64,000 nucleotides of DNA from Gemmatimonadota bacterium (GCA_003221895.1 QHUJ01000110.1:1-64000), one strand, 5' to 3'; counted from the first letter of the stretch, positions 9,014 to 20,426 are shown. Notes: generated by a model not told the origin, from the letters alone. Translations and numbers: made by a program.

Positions 9014-9689
9014 CGCTCCCTGCCTCCAACCGGTATCCCACGCCGCGAACCGTCTTGATCGGAGGAGTCCGCCCGCCAAAGCTCAGCTTCTTGCGCAGGT
9101 AGTTGACGTAGACGTCCACGACATTCGTCTCGGGGTCGAACTTGTAATTCCACACCGCCTCGGCGATGCGCGAGCGCGACACCGTGCGCCCGGTGTTGCG
9201 CATGAGGAACTCGAGCAGCGCGAACTCGCGGGGTGAGAGATCTACAATCCGTTCCTTCTGCGTGACCCGGCGCGCCAGGGGGTCGAGGGTGATGTCGCCA
9301 ACCTGCAACGTGGCATCCTTGTGGCGCAGCTCGGCGCGGCGGATCAGCGCGTGCACGCGAGCGAGCAGCTCGGGCAGATCGAATGGTTTGGTGACGTAAT
9401 CATCGGCGCCGCCTTCGAGCCCGCGCACGCGAGACTCGAGCTCGTCCTTGGCGGTGAGCAGGAGCACCGGCGTGGCGACACCGCGCTTGCGCAGCTCCGC
9501 GACGACACTGAAGCCATCGCGTCCGGGCAGCATCACGTCCAGCACCACGCAGCTGAACGTGGCTTCGAGCGCCCGTTCCAAAGCGCGATCGCCCGAATCG
9601 GTCTCCGTGACGCCGTAGCCCTCTTCGCGGAAGGCCTTGCTCAGGAAGCGACGCAGGTCGCGATCGTCTTCGACGAGAAGTATCTGCAC
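9006..9689 (-). CDS. OmpR-family response regulator
   Basis: receiver (VVLDVMLPGRDGF, LLLTAKDE, GADDYVTKPF) plus winged helix (SRSRIAEAVWN, VRGVGYRLEAG). Confidence 0.95.
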   Translation of the reverse strand: MQILLVEDDRDLRRFLSKAFREEGYGVTETDSGDRALERALEATFSCVVLDVMLPGRDGFSVVAELRKRGVATPVLLLTAKDELESRVRGLEGGADDYVTKPFDLPELLARVHALIRRAELRHKDATLQVGDITLDPLARRVTQKERIVDLSPREFALLEFLMRNTGRTVSRSRIAEAVWNYKFDPETNVVDVYVNYLRKKLSFGGRTPPIKTVRGVGYRLEAGSGE

Positions 9690-9801
9690 GACGCTAACCT
9701 ACGGCAGTCGGAAGCCGGCAGGCAATGTGAAGTCGATGAGAAAGCTCTAAGAAACACGCGATCCACTTCCATGCGGTGAGCGCCTCGGTACATTCCTGTT
9801 C

Positions 9802-10872
9802 ATGAACATCGCTCTCCTCTTAGCGCTGACCACGGCCCTGGCGCCGGCTCCGCGTGACACCGCCACCTTCGCCGGTGGCTGCTTCTGGACGATGGAGCAC
9901 GCCTACGACGACTTGCCTGGCGTGATTTCGGCGACCTCCGGATTCATGGGGGGCACCACCAAGAACCCGAGCTATGAGCAGGTCGTGGAAGGGAACACCG
10001 GCCACCTCGAGTCCGTGCAGGTGATCTACGATCCAGCCAAGATCAGCTTCGAGACATTGCTCTGGGCGTACTGGCACAACATCGACCCGTTCCAGGCGGA
10101 CGGGCAGGCGTGCGACACCGGACCGAATTATCACACGGCCGTCTTCGTTCGAGGACCCGAGCAGCGGCGCGCCGCGAGCGCGACGCGCCAGGAGATCATC
10201 GAGCGGTTCCACAAGGACGTCGCGACGCAGATTCTCACGGCCGGCCCGTTCTATCCAGCCGAGGAGTATCACCAGGATTATGCGAAGAAGAACCCGGAGC
10301 GCTACGGGATGTATCGCGCCGGCTGCGGCCGTGACCGGCGGCTTCAGGCCATCTGGGGTGATGAAGCAGGGAAGGTCAGCATCTCACGGACAACAGGACT
10401 GACAGGGGTCACTCACGCGATGTATACCACGAAGCCGAAACCCAGCGACGCCGAATTGCGGCGCGAGTTGACGCAGCTGCAGTACGAGGTGACGCAGCAC
10501 GAGGGGACCGAGCGCCCCTTCGCAAATGAGTACTGGGACAATCACAACGACGGCATCTACGTAGATGTCGTGTCGGGTGAGCCGCTCTTCAGCTCACGCG
10601 ACAAGTATGATTCGCAGACGGGATGGCCGAGCTTCACACGGCCGCTCGAGCCGAAGAACATCAAGGAAAACACTGACCGCTCGCTGTTCATGGACCGCAC
10701 CGAGGTCCGGTCGGCACACGCGGACTCTCACCTGGGCCACGTGTTCCCCGATGGGCCGAAGCCGACTGGGCTACGCTACTGCATCAACTCGGCGTCGCTG
10801 CGATTTATTCCCGTGGACAGTCTCGAAGCGGAAGGCTACGGCCAGTACCTGGCCGTGTTTCAGAAGAAATAG
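9802..10872 (+). CDS. msrAB: bifunctional peptide-methionine sulfoxide reductase MsrA-MsrB with N-terminal signal
   Basis: Msr[28 protein letters not shown]; Msr[38 protein letters not shown]. Confidence 0.95.
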   Translation: MNIALLLALTTALAPAPRDTATFAGGCFWTMEHAYDDLPGVISATSGFMGGTTKNPSYEQVVEGNTGHLESVQVIYDPAKISFETLLWAYWHNIDPFQADGQACDTGPNYHTAVFVRGPEQRRAASATRQEIIERFHKDVATQILTAGPFYPAEEYHQDYAKKNPERYGMYRAGCGRDRRLQAIWGDEAGKVSISRTTGLTGVTHAMYTTKPKPSDAELRRELTQLQYEVTQHEGTERPFANEYWDNHNDGIYVDVVSGEPLFSSRDKYDSQTGWPSFTRPLEPKNIKENTDRSLFMDRTEVRSAHADSHLGHVFPDGPKPTGLRYCINSASLRFIPVDSLEAEGYGQYLAVFQKK

Positions 10873-11208
10873 TCAGTTGGCCGACTGCCGGTCCAGGATG
10901 CTGACGGCGCGGTGCAGGCGATCGATGGCCGCGCCGAGGTCTTCGCTCGGTCCGGGCGTGAGCTCGCCGACCAAAGCAACTTCCTTCAACAGTTGAAGCG
11001 CGTTACGCACATGCTCGACCGGCCGTTCGCCGCTCGTGCGCCGGAACGTCCGGCCGCGCCGATCGAGCGTGCTGCGTCGGTCAGCGCCGCGGCGGCGATC
11101 GACCACCTGGCGCCGCTCCTCGGTCACTGTGCTCACCACGTGACGCCGCGCCTCAGCGCGGCGGTCGACGCCGCTGCGACGATCGGACCAAATTCGTGTG
11201 GAGGTCAC
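10873..11208 (-). CDS. small RRxGxDRR-repeat protein, 111 aa
   Basis: ORF with DRRSGVDRR, DRRRGADRRSTLDRR and a helical C-terminus; GTG start overlaps the upstream ORF stop; paralogous to 16330-16575. Confidence 0.6.
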   Translation of the reverse strand: MTSTRIWSDRRSGVDRRAEARRHVVSTVTEERRQVVDRRRGADRRSTLDRRGRTFRRTSGERPVEHVRNALQLLKEVALVGELTPGPSEDLGAAIDRLHRAVSILDRQSAN

Positions 11209-11390
11209 GAGGGTTTGGCGAGGTCGGGGTATGCACCCAAGCTCAGGTCGGTGCGAGCCGCGGCCTGAATTGTCCGGGTACTGTTAAGAACCAACGCCGG
11301 CTGAGATGTTGGCAGCCCCTGTGCAACTACGAAAGCGGGGACGGCTCCGCACGCGAGCGTGAGGAGGGCCAGGTGGATCAGCTTGTACAT
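11205..11390 (-). CDS. small secreted protein, ~61 aa
   Basis: MYKLIHLALLTLACGAVPAFVVAQ signal-like sequence; stop overlaps the start of the next ORF (GTGA). Confidence 0.45.
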   Translation of the reverse strand: MYKLIHLALLTLACGAVPAFVVAQGLPTSQPALVLNSTRTIQAAARTDLSLGAYPDLAKPS

Positions 11391-11520
11391 GGGAAGTCCC
11401 CGTTTTGGGCCCGCCGAAGGTATCGCCCGCACGGGGTTTCAGCTAGGTGCAATGGATGGCAGAAACCAACCATTTCCCGTTTCGTAACATCCAAGTACCT
11501 GAATCCTTCGCCGGGACATC

Positions 11521-14004
11521 ATGATGCCGCTATTGCCGGTCGTCGTCGTCGTGCTTGCGGTACAGACCTCGGTTAATCCCACTCCCGTCACGCCCGCGCT
11601 TGCGACGACGGCCGTGGCGAAGCGAACCGCCACCGCCATTGTGATCGATGGGAAGGACAACGACGAAGTTTGGCACACCGCTCAGCCGATTCGGGGGTTC
11701 CGGCAAATGGTCCCTCGCGAGAATGGCGAGCCGAGCCTCGAGACTGAGGCCAAAGTCGCCTACGACGACCACAACTTCTACGTGTTTGTACGGGCGTTTG
11801 ACCCGCACCCTGACAGCATCAAGTCGCTCCTCGCCCGCCGCGACCAGCGCGTCTGCTGCGATCAAATCAAGATCGTCATCGATTCCTACCACGACCGCCG
11901 TACCGGTTTTGAATTCGCGGTGAATCCGGGTGGCGTGAAGCGCGACTATGCGATCTACGGTGACGGCGATCAGGAGGACGATGCGTGGGATGCCGTGTGG
12001 GATGTTGCGACACTGATCGACTCGCTCGGGTGGACCGCGGAATTCCGCATACCCCTGTCCCAGCTCCGCTATCCCCATGCGCCGAACAACACCTTCGGAT
12101 TTGGGGTCTGGCGCGACATCGATCGGCGCGGCGGAGAACGCGTGAGCTGGCCGCTGTACCGGACCTCGCAGCGGGGGTTTTCCTCACAACTGGGCGAGGT
12201 CGTCGGGTTAGACGGTTTGGCCGCGCCGACCCGGCTGGAGCTGATCCCGTATGCCCTCACCAAGAATGAGCCGGTGGGCTACGCGCATACGCAGTCGGCT
12301 ACGGCTGGCGGCGACATCAAATACGGGTTGACGTCGAACATCACCATCGACGCGACCGTGAATCCCGATTTCGGACAGGTCGAGGCCGATCCATCGGTGG
12401 TGAACCTCACTTCGTTCGAAACATTCTATCAGGAGCGGCGGCCTTTCTTCGTGGAAGGGACGGGCATTTTCAATTTCAACGTCGACTGCAATGTCGTGAA
12501 CTGCAGCGGCGAAAACCTGTTCTACTCCCGCCGGATCGGCCACGATCCGGCCCGCATTGTCGGCGCGGCCAAGATTACCGGCCACCTTCCCGGTGGTCTG
12601 ACGGTAGGTGCCCTGGAGGGCCTCACCAAGCGCGCCGTCGGAGACAGCGGCGATATCACGCTCGAGCCGCTGACGAACTACGCCGCGCTCCGGATGACAC
12701 AGGACTTCCGCGCAGGTCAGAGCGCCGTCGGCTTCATGGCGACCGCCGTCAATCGCAATAACGACACGTGGACGCAGAACGATTTTCACAGCCATGCCTA
12801 CGTCGGGGCTTTCGATTTCCGGCACCGCTTCGCGAAGGGCATGTACGAGCTCACGGGCTCCTTCGATCTCAGCACGGTCGGCGGAACTCCAGCCGTGATT
12901 GCCGCCACGCAGCAGAACTCGACTCATAACTTCCAGCGGCCCGACGACAACGTGCAGTTCGACCCGACCCGAACTTCCCTCGGCGGCAATGCAGAAGAGT
13001 TGTTGTTCACCAAGCAGAACGGGTTCATCAACTTCCAGACCAGTTACCAGCGGCGCTCGCCGGGGTTCGAGATCAACGATCTCGGTTTCCTGTATCAGTC
13101 GGATCAACAGGGCTGGAATAACTGGGCCTCCATGAACTGGAGAAAGCCCGTGCTGGTCTTTCAGCGGGCGTTCTGGAACTTCAACTGGTGGCAATACTGG
13201 ACGGCGCAGGGGCTGGCGACGGAGCGGGCTTTCAACACGAACGTGCACGCGACGTTCAATAACCAGTGGAGCGTACACATGGGCGGCACCATCGCCGGTT
13301 TGGGCGATGTGTTCTGCGACCGCTGCGCGCGCGGCGGCTCGGCCTTCAGGGTCGATCAGGCCGTTTACCCGTGGTTCGGCTTTGTCGGCGACCAACGGCC
13401 GCCCGTCACGCCTGTCATGTTTGTCAACCTGGGCAAATCCGACGGCGGTCGTTCGACGCAGGTCAGCGCGAGCCCTGAGATCGATCTGCGGGCGGGTTCA
13501 CAATTCCGCGGATCGGTGGTTCTCAACCTCTCGCATTACATCGGCGACCGGCAAGACATCAACTCGCAAACCGATGCCACCGGAACGCATTATCTCTTCG
13601 CGCATATCGATCAGCAGACGGTCTCGATGACGTTCCGAGTCGATTACACGGCCACGAATACGCTCACGTTGCAGGTGTATGCCTCTCCGTTCGTGAGCAA
13701 GGGCAAATGGTCGAATCTGCGCGAGCTGTCGGCGACGCCACGGGCTACGTCCTATGGCGATCGGTTCCAACCGTACGCGGGGACCATCCCGGAAGACTTC
13801 AACCAGAAATTCTTCAATTCAAACGTCGTGGTGCGGTGGGAATATCGTCCAGGTTCGACGCTGTATCTGGTCTGGAACCAGGGCCGTCAGAACAACGAGC
13901 CGAACACGGGCAATCAGACGTTCGCCGACGATTTCGGCAAGCTGTTCAACTCGCGCCCGCTCAATACGTTCTTGATCAAGGCGTCGTACTGGATCAGCCG
14001 CTAG
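11521..14004 (+). CDS. DUF5916 (CBM9-like N-terminus) putative outer-membrane protein
   Basis: VIDGKDNDEVWHTAQPIRGFRQMVPRENGEPSLETEAKVAYDDHNFYVFVRAFD; C-terminal beta-barrel-like region FNSRPLNTFLIKASYWISR. Confidence 0.88.
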   Translation: MMPLLPVVVVVLAVQTSVNPTPVTPALATTAVAKRTATAIVIDGKDNDEVWHTAQPIRGFRQMVPRENGEPSLETEAKVAYDDHNFYVFVRAFDPHPDSIKSLLARRDQRVCCDQIKIVIDSYHDRRTGFEFAVNPGGVKRDYAIYGDGDQEDDAWDAVWDVATLIDSLGWTAEFRIPLSQLRYPHAPNNTFGFGVWRDIDRRGGERVSWPLYRTSQRGFSSQLGEVVGLDGLAAPTRLELIPYALTKNEPVGYAHTQSATAGGDIKYGLTSNITIDATVNPDFGQVEADPSVVNLTSFETFYQERRPFFVEGTGIFNFNVDCNVVNCSGENLFYSRRIGHDPARIVGAAKITGHLPGGLTVGALEGLTKRAVGDSGDITLEPLTNYAALRMTQDFRAGQSAVGFMATAVNRNNDTWTQNDFHSHAYVGAFDFRHRFAKGMYELTGSFDLSTVGGTPAVIAATQQNSTHNFQRPDDNVQFDPTRTSLGGNAEELLFTKQNGFINFQTSYQRRSPGFEINDLGFLYQSDQQGWNNWASMNWRKPVLVFQRAFWNFNWWQYWTAQGLATERAFNTNVHATFNNQWSVHMGGTIAGLGDVFCDRCARGGSAFRVDQAVYPWFGFVGDQRPPVTPVMFVNLGKSDGGRSTQVSASPEIDLRAGSQFRGSVVLNLSHYIGDRQDINSQTDATGTHYLFAHIDQQTVSMTFRVDYTATNTLTLQVYASPFVSKGKWSNLRELSATPRATSYGDRFQPYAGTIPEDFNQKFFNSNVVVRWEYRPGSTLYLVWNQGRQNNEPNTGNQTFADDFGKLFNSRPLNTFLIKASYWISR

Positions 14005-14687
14005 CCCGCGCGGATTCCGAGTTCATCGATGTGCAGCAGCAGGTCTGCCGGGTCTTCATAGACCCGGTAGGCCCCCGCGCGCTCCAGCTCCTCCTGTCCA
14101 TACCCGCCCGACAGCACACCCACGCCGAGCGCGCGCGCGCGCCGGGCGGCAAGCAGATCCCACACGCTGTCCCCAACGGCAATCGCCGACTCGGCCGGCA
14201 CGCCCAGCCGCGCCGCCCCGGCGAGCCAGAGGTCGGGGCTCGGTTTCGCGTGCTCGACGTCGTCACGAGTGATGATCGGGACACCGGACGGCACGGCCAC
14301 CAACTTCAAGAGCGGTGCCGCGCTCGCGAGCGCACCGCTCGTGGCGATGGCCCATGGGACCTGCATTTTCGTAAGGTGGTGCATCAAGTCCTTAGCGCCC
14401 GGAAGCGGCCTCACATCGGCCAGCTGCGCCGCAAACAATCGCGCGTGGTCTTGCCTGAGCTTCGCGGCCTCATGCTCGGTCAGCTCGTGCCCCGTCTCGC
14501 GCGCCAGGCTCTCGGCCAGCAATCCGCCACTCATGCCGATACGCCGATGAATGCGCCAAACCGATAACGAGATGCCGGCCAGCTCGAGTGCCTTGCACCA
14601 GGCGATGGCATGCTGGTAGACGCTGTCGGTGAGGGTGCCGTCGAGATCGAGCAGAACGGCGGGGCGGGACGTGATGCCGCTGGGCAC
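14001..14687 (-). CDS. HAD-superfamily hydrolase (phosphatase/phosphomutase-like)
   Basis: LLDLDGTLTDSV, ATSGALAS, KPSPDLWL, AVGDSVWDLLAA. Confidence 0.88.
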   Translation of the reverse strand: MPSGITSRPAVLLDLDGTLTDSVYQHAIAWCKALELAGISLSVWRIHRRIGMSGGLLAESLARETGHELTEHEAAKLRQDHARLFAAQLADVRPLPGAKDLMHHLTKMQVPWAIATSGALASAAPLLKLVAVPSGVPIITRDDVEHAKPSPDLWLAGAARLGVPAESAIAVGDSVWDLLAARRARALGVGVLSGGYGQEELERAGAYRVYEDPADLLLHIDELGIRAG

Positions 14688-14764
14688 GGCGGAAAGCTAC
14701 CGCACGGGTGGAAGTCGGTGGAGGACGGGGGGGGGTCCACCGCCCCCCACCGCCCTCCACAATC

Positions 14765-16207
14765 CTACCGCTTCGCCGCCATCACAGCTGCGTATGCATC
14801 GACAAAGCCCGCGCCGACTTCCCACTGCGCATAGCCGGGCAGCGGCCGGGCGGTCGACGTGAGGATGTTGCTCACTTGCGCGGGCGTGAGCTTGCCTCCC
14901 GCCGCTTCCTGCATCAGTGCCACCACGCCCGCGATGTGGGGTGATGCCATCGAGGTTCCGGACGCACAGGTGTAGAACGTCAGGTTGGTCGCGTTGATCT
15001 GGCAAATCCGCACGTCGTGATTCGCGTCGTCTCCGTTCAACACGGTCCCGGTGGATGCCCGGGTGGAGACGATGTGGACGCCCGGCGCGGTAATGTCGGG
15101 GTGATACAGGGGATCGCCGGGAATGCCGCGCGAGGAGAAGTCCGCGAGGTCGTGAGCGCGGGGCTCGTTGTCGGTCGGCACGAGCGGGTTCGAGCCATCG
15201 TCCAGCATGCAGTGCGATTCGGAGTTGGTGGGATCGGTGACACCGATCTTGCACCCCGCCGCGACGCTGATGACCCAGGGCGCCACGCTGTAGGGATTGA
15301 GGGTGTTCTGAGCCGGCCCGTCGTTGCCCGCTGCGAATACCACGGTGATCCCGCGGCTGCTGAGCTTCTTCGTCGCCTCGTTGATCGGATCCTTCGGATC
15401 GAAGGTCCCCGAGGTGCCCCACGAGTTGTTGACGACTTTGATGTTGTACTGCTGCTGGTGATCGAGGATGTAGTCGAAGCCGGCGAGCGCCCAGAAGATG
15501 AATAGGACGTCGCCCGTGCCGATGCCGATGAGATTGGCGCCCGGCGCGACACCGGTGTAGTAGCCGTTCGACGAGGTACCGCGGGCTCCCACGATCCCCG
15601 CGACGTGCGTGCCGTGACCGACGGACGTCTCGGAGTTCGGGAGATTCTCCACCATCAGTGTCGCGCCTCTGCGAATCGGTTTGGGCGCATCTTTGCCGAA
15701 GGTGAAGAGATCGTCCTGGTTGTAGAGGACTTTGACGTTGGCCACGGTGTACTGCGGGTAGGCGAGGTCGGCGTTGTAGAGTCCATCGATGCCGCTGTCG
15801 AGGATTGCGACGCCGATGCCCTTGCCCGTAATGCCGGCGACATGCACCGCGTCAGCGCGAATGGACGGCACGCTCTCGTGCAGCATGTAATACTCGAGCT
15901 GCTTGTTCGCGTAGATCCCTTCCAGCCCGGGCAGCGCCGAGATCGTGATGAGCTGCGTGGGCGTCGCGAGCGCCGCCACCATCGAGAAGTTGTCGAACTG
16001 CACCACACCCGCACCGGCATTCAGGATGCCATTCGTCACCGCGTCGAGCGTGGTCCTGGTCTCGTCATAGTTGACGATGTAGATCGCCGCGTCGGGCGCT
16101 ACCGTCTGCGCGAGGGGAGGATTCTGCTCGGGTCCTGCGAGTTTGCGGCCTTGGTCGCATGCCGAGAATGCGAGCAACGCGGCAGCCGCGATCAGCCAGC
16201 GGTTCAT
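14765..16207 (-). CDS. S8 subtilisin-like serine peptidase
   Basis: catalytic motifs VAILDSGIDG, GHGTHVAGIVGA, GTSMASPHIAGVVAL; lipoprotein-like N-terminus. Confidence 0.94.
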   Translation of the reverse strand: MNRWLIAAAALLAFSACDQGRKLAGPEQNPPLAQTVAPDAAIYIVNYDETRTTLDAVTNGILNAGAGVVQFDNFSMVAALATPTQLITISALPGLEGIYANKQLEYYMLHESVPSIRADAVHVAGITGKGIGVAILDSGIDGLYNADLAYPQYTVANVKVLYNQDDLFTFGKDAPKPIRRGATLMVENLPNSETSVGHGTHVAGIVGARGTSSNGYYTGVAPGANLIGIGTGDVLFIFWALAGFDYILDHQQQYNIKVVNNSWGTSGTFDPKDPINEATKKLSSRGITVVFAAGNDGPAQNTLNPYSVAPWVISVAAGCKIGVTDPTNSESHCMLDDGSNPLVPTDNEPRAHDLADFSSRGIPGDPLYHPDITAPGVHIVSTRASTGTVLNGDDANHDVRICQINATNLTFYTCASGTSMASPHIAGVVALMQEAAGGKLTPAQVSNILTSTARPLPGYAQWEVGAGFVDAYAAVMAAKR

Positions 16208-16277
16208 GGAGCCTCGGAGTTGGGATTACTCCTCTGGAGAGCAAGTCACATGCCCCGTGGACACTCGCAAACACGAA

Positions 16278-16304
16278 AAACGGGTCGCACGCGGCGACCC
16301 GTTT
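16278..16304 (-). terminator. intrinsic terminator AAACGGGTCGC-loop-GCGACCCGTTTTT
   Basis: 11-bp perfect stem followed on the minus strand by a T-run, downstream of the 16330 stop. Confidence 0.8.
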
Positions 16305-16329
16305 CTGTGGCAGGCCGGCAACAGCTGTC

Positions 16330-16571
16330 TTAGTCCGGCTCCATCTTTTCCAGCGCGTAGCGGAGCCGCAACATCGAGGTATCGAGCAGGCGCCGGCTGT
16401 CGTCACGTAGCGCGCCCATCTCGGCCAGCTGTGTGAGGAGCTCGAGCACGGCGTGGATCTGCGCAGTCGCCGACTCGACGATCATGCGACGATCGAGCCC
16501 GCTGCGCCGCTCCATCTGGACCGGCACAGTCTTGACCCGCCGGTCTGCGCCCCGCCTGCGATTCGCAACGG

Positions 16572-16575
<4 letters not shown>
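16330..16575 (-). CDS. small RRxGxDRR-repeat protein, ~81 aa
   Basis: MTVANRRRGADRR...MERRSGLDRR; ATG overlaps the korB stop (ATGA). Confidence 0.6.
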
Positions 16576-17591
<1,016 letters not shown>

Positions 17592-17592
17592 A

Positions 17593-19464
17593 TCAATTCT
17601 TCTCCCCATCTATTTTCCGGATTGCCTGTGCGATTTCCGTCACCCCGAACGGCTTCCCCGTGACTTTGGTCAGTGGTTCCGCCGGAATCAGATATTCGGC
17701 GCGCAAGAGCTTCACGAGCTGCCCGTTGTTCATCTCCGGCACCAGGACGCGGTCGTAGCGCTTGAGCAGGTCGCCGAGGTTGCGCGGGAACGGATTCAGG
17801 TAGCGCAGGTGAATGTGCGCGACGTCACGTCCTTCGTCACGCGCGATCCTCACCGCCTGATGAATCGAACCGAACGTGGATCCCCAGCCGACGATCGCGA
17901 GCTTGCCGCTCCCCACGCCGAGCGCCACGTCTTGCAGCGGGATGTCCCGTGCGATCCCCGCGATCTTGTCCGCGCGCGCCTTGGTCATGCGCGCATGGTT
18001 GTCGGGATCGTACGAGATGTGCCCGGAGTCGTAGTCCTTCTCGAGCCCGCCGATGCGGTGCTCGAGCTGCGGCGTGCCCGGCTTGACCCAGGGCCGCGCG
18101 AGCGTCTCGGGATCCCGCAAGAACGGATGGAAGCCGCTCGGGTCCGTGCGATACGCGACGGGGAAGCGTGGCAGGTCGGCTTCGCGCGGGATCCGCCACG
18201 GCTCGGCCGCGTGCGCCAGGTAGCCGTCGCTCAGCACGATGACCGGAGTCATGTACTTGGTCGCGACGCGAACGGCCTCGATCGCGATGTCGAAACAGTC
18301 TGCGGTCGTCGCCGGCGCCAGCACGGCGAGCGGCGCGTCGGCGTTGCGGCCGTGCACCGCCTGGAACAGATCCGACTGCTCGGCCTTCGTCGGCATGCCG
18401 GTCGACGGGCCGGCGCGCTGTGAGTCGATCACGACGAGCGGCAGCTCAGTCGCGATGGCGAGACCCAGCATCTCCGTCTTGAGTGCGATGCCCGGTCCCG
18501 AGCTCGACGTGACGCCCAGCGCACCGGCGTACGACGCACCCAGCGCGGCGCCACTCGCGGCAATCTCATCCTCGGCCTGGAAAGTTACGACACCGTAGGC
18601 GCGCAGGTTGGCGAGCGTGTGCAACAATGCCGACGCGGGAGTGATGGGGTACCCCGCGAAGACCAGCTTCCCGATGCCACTCGCGCGCAGCCCGGCGACG
18701 AGTCCCCACGCCAGGCCCTCCGTACCACTGATGGTGCGATAGCGACCCGGCTGTACGTGCGCTTTGGGGACCACATAGCCGACCAGATGCTCAGGCATCT
18801 CGGCGGTCTCGCCGAACGCATGCCCGGCGTTCAGTGCGGCGATATTGGCGGCCGCGATCGTCGGCTTCTTGCCGTATTTCCGTTTGAGCCAGTCGATCGT
18901 CGCCGTGCGCTCGTGGCCATACATCCACAGGAGCAGGCCGAGCGCCCACATGTTGCGGCAGAGGTGGGCTTCGCGGGATGAGATCCCATGCGGTTTCACC
19001 GCGTCGGCGGTGAGTTTGGTGATGTCGAACTTCAAAACCTGGTAACGCGCCAGCGAGTCGTCATCGAGCGGATTCCTGGCGTAGCCCGCCTTGTTGAGAT
19101 TGCGCTCGTTGAAGGCGGCCGTATCGACGATAACCGTCCCGCCCACCTTCAGGTCCTTCACCTCCACGGTGAGCGCGGCGGGGTTCATGGCGACCAGGAC
19201 GTCGACCGCGTCGCCGGGCGTCATCACGTCGGTGCCGCCGAATTGGATCTGGTAGGCGGACACCCCGAACGTCGTGCCGGCGGGTGCCCGGATCTCCGCG
19301 GGAAAATCAGGGAACGTCGCGAAGTCGCTGCCGGCGAGCGCGGTCTCCTGCGTGAACTGGCTGCCGGTGACCTGCATCCCGTCGCCCGAATCTCCCGCGA
19401 AGCGAATCACGACGGAGTCGCGGGTTTCGCGACCGGAGCGGCGGGAAATGGCGGAAGTGACCAT
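17593..19464 (-). CDS. korA: 2-oxoacid:acceptor oxidoreductase subunit alpha (gamma-alpha fusion)
   Basis: RFAGDSGDGMQVTGSQF, GYPITPAS, SSGPGIALKTEMLGLA; C-terminus matches the KorA family. Confidence 0.95.
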   Translation of the reverse strand: MVTSAISRRSGRETRDSVVIRFAGDSGDGMQVTGSQFTQETALAGSDFATFPDFPAEIRAPAGTTFGVSAYQIQFGGTDVMTPGDAVDVLVAMNPAALTVEVKDLKVGGTVIVDTAAFNERNLNKAGYARNPLDDDSLARYQVLKFDITKLTADAVKPHGISSREAHLCRNMWALGLLLWMYGHERTATIDWLKRKYGKKPTIAAANIAALNAGHAFGETAEMPEHLVGYVVPKAHVQPGRYRTISGTEGLAWGLVAGLRASGIGKLVFAGYPITPASALLHTLANLRAYGVVTFQAEDEIAASGAALGASYAGALGVTSSSGPGIALKTEMLGLAIATELPLVVIDSQRAGPSTGMPTKAEQSDLFQAVHGRNADAPLAVLAPATTADCFDIAIEAVRVATKYMTPVIVLSDGYLAHAAEPWRIPREADLPRFPVAYRTDPSGFHPFLRDPETLARPWVKPGTPQLEHRIGGLEKDYDSGHISYDPDNHARMTKARADKIAGIARDIPLQDVALGVGSGKLAIVGWGSTFGSIHQAVRIARDEGRDVAHIHLRYLNPFPRNLGDLLKRYDRVLVPEMNNGQLVKLLRAEYLIPAEPLTKVTGKPFGVTEIAQAIRKIDGEKN

Positions 19465-19473
19465 GCCGGTAAT

Positions 19474-20397
19474 CTACACGAGGTTCCGCACGACGAACCA
19501 CACGTTCGCCGGCCGTTCGGCAAGCCGTCGCATATACCAGGCGAACCAGGCGCTGCCGTAGCTGATCAAGACACGGACCCGGGCCCCCATCGCCGCCAAC
19601 GCACGCTGCTTGTCGGCGCGAATCCCATAAAGCATGTGAAATTCGTATGAACTGGGGTCCACGCGCTCCGCCGCCGCCGACTTGCGAATCGTCTCCACCA
19701 GCCCGAGATCGTGCGTGCCAAACACGGGCTTCGCGCGCTGCCGCCCGGCTTCCGCCAGCAGCTTGCTTGCGAGCTGGCGGTAATTCTCATCGACGTCGCC
19801 CTTTCTGGGGAACGCGATCTCCGCCGGCTCGTTGTAAGCCCCTTTCACTAATCGGATGGCCGGCGACAGCGACAGCAGGCTCTCGAGATCCTTCGCCGTC
19901 CGGCGCAGGTAGGCCTGGAGGCAGACGCCCACGTTGGGCCATTCGGTCTTGGCGCGGCGGTACACCTCGAGGGTTGCATCGACGTAGCGCGATTCCTCCA
20001 TGTCGATCCACAGAAAAGAGCGCGCCTGTTCCGCCCGGGCCGCGAGCTTCAGGACATCCTGGATGCAGCCTTCACGGCTCGCGTCGATACCGAGGTGGGT
20101 GAGCTTGACCGAGACGTGCGCCGGCAGTTTGCGCCGCTGGATCTTCTCGAGCACACCGAGGTAATGATCGCGCACCTCCGCGGCATCGGCGCGATTCGTC
20201 ACCTGTTCGCCAAGCTCCGTGAGCACGGTGCCGAGGTCCTGTTTGGCAAATGCGCCCGCGGCTTCGAGGGCATCATCGAGTGTCTCGCCCGGCATGAAGC
20301 GGCGGACGGCGCGCTGAAAAAACCGGCGCTCGCGCAGTTGCCGCGCAAGCCACTGACTGCGTGACGCCTTAAGGAGGACGCTGCGTGCAAGCCCCAT
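19474..20397 (-). CDS. proline dehydrogenase
   Basis: KLTHLGIDAS, FLWIDMEES, LQAYLRRTAKDLE, RLVKGAYNEP, GTHD, FHMLYGIR: ProDH TIM-barrel motifs. Confidence 0.9.
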   Translation of the reverse strand: MGLARSVLLKASRSQWLARQLRERRFFQRAVRRFMPGETLDDALEAAGAFAKQDLGTVLTELGEQVTNRADAAEVRDHYLGVLEKIQRRKLPAHVSVKLTHLGIDASREGCIQDVLKLAARAEQARSFLWIDMEESRYVDATLEVYRRAKTEWPNVGVCLQAYLRRTAKDLESLLSLSPAIRLVKGAYNEPAEIAFPRKGDVDENYRQLASKLLAEAGRQRAKPVFGTHDLGLVETIRKSAAAERVDPSSYEFHMLYGIRADKQRALAAMGARVRVLISYGSAWFAWYMRRLAERPANVWFVVRNLV

Positions 20398-20426
20398 CCA
20401 GAGATAGTGTAGTGTATCCTTATTTC

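Noticed and set aside
7790-9058. 422-aa plus-strand ORF opposite the histidine kinase
   Set aside because: Shadow frame of a conserved kinase.
12208-13395. 395-aa minus-strand ORF opposite the DUF5916 gene
   Set aside because: GC-rich shadow ORF within a well-supported coding region.
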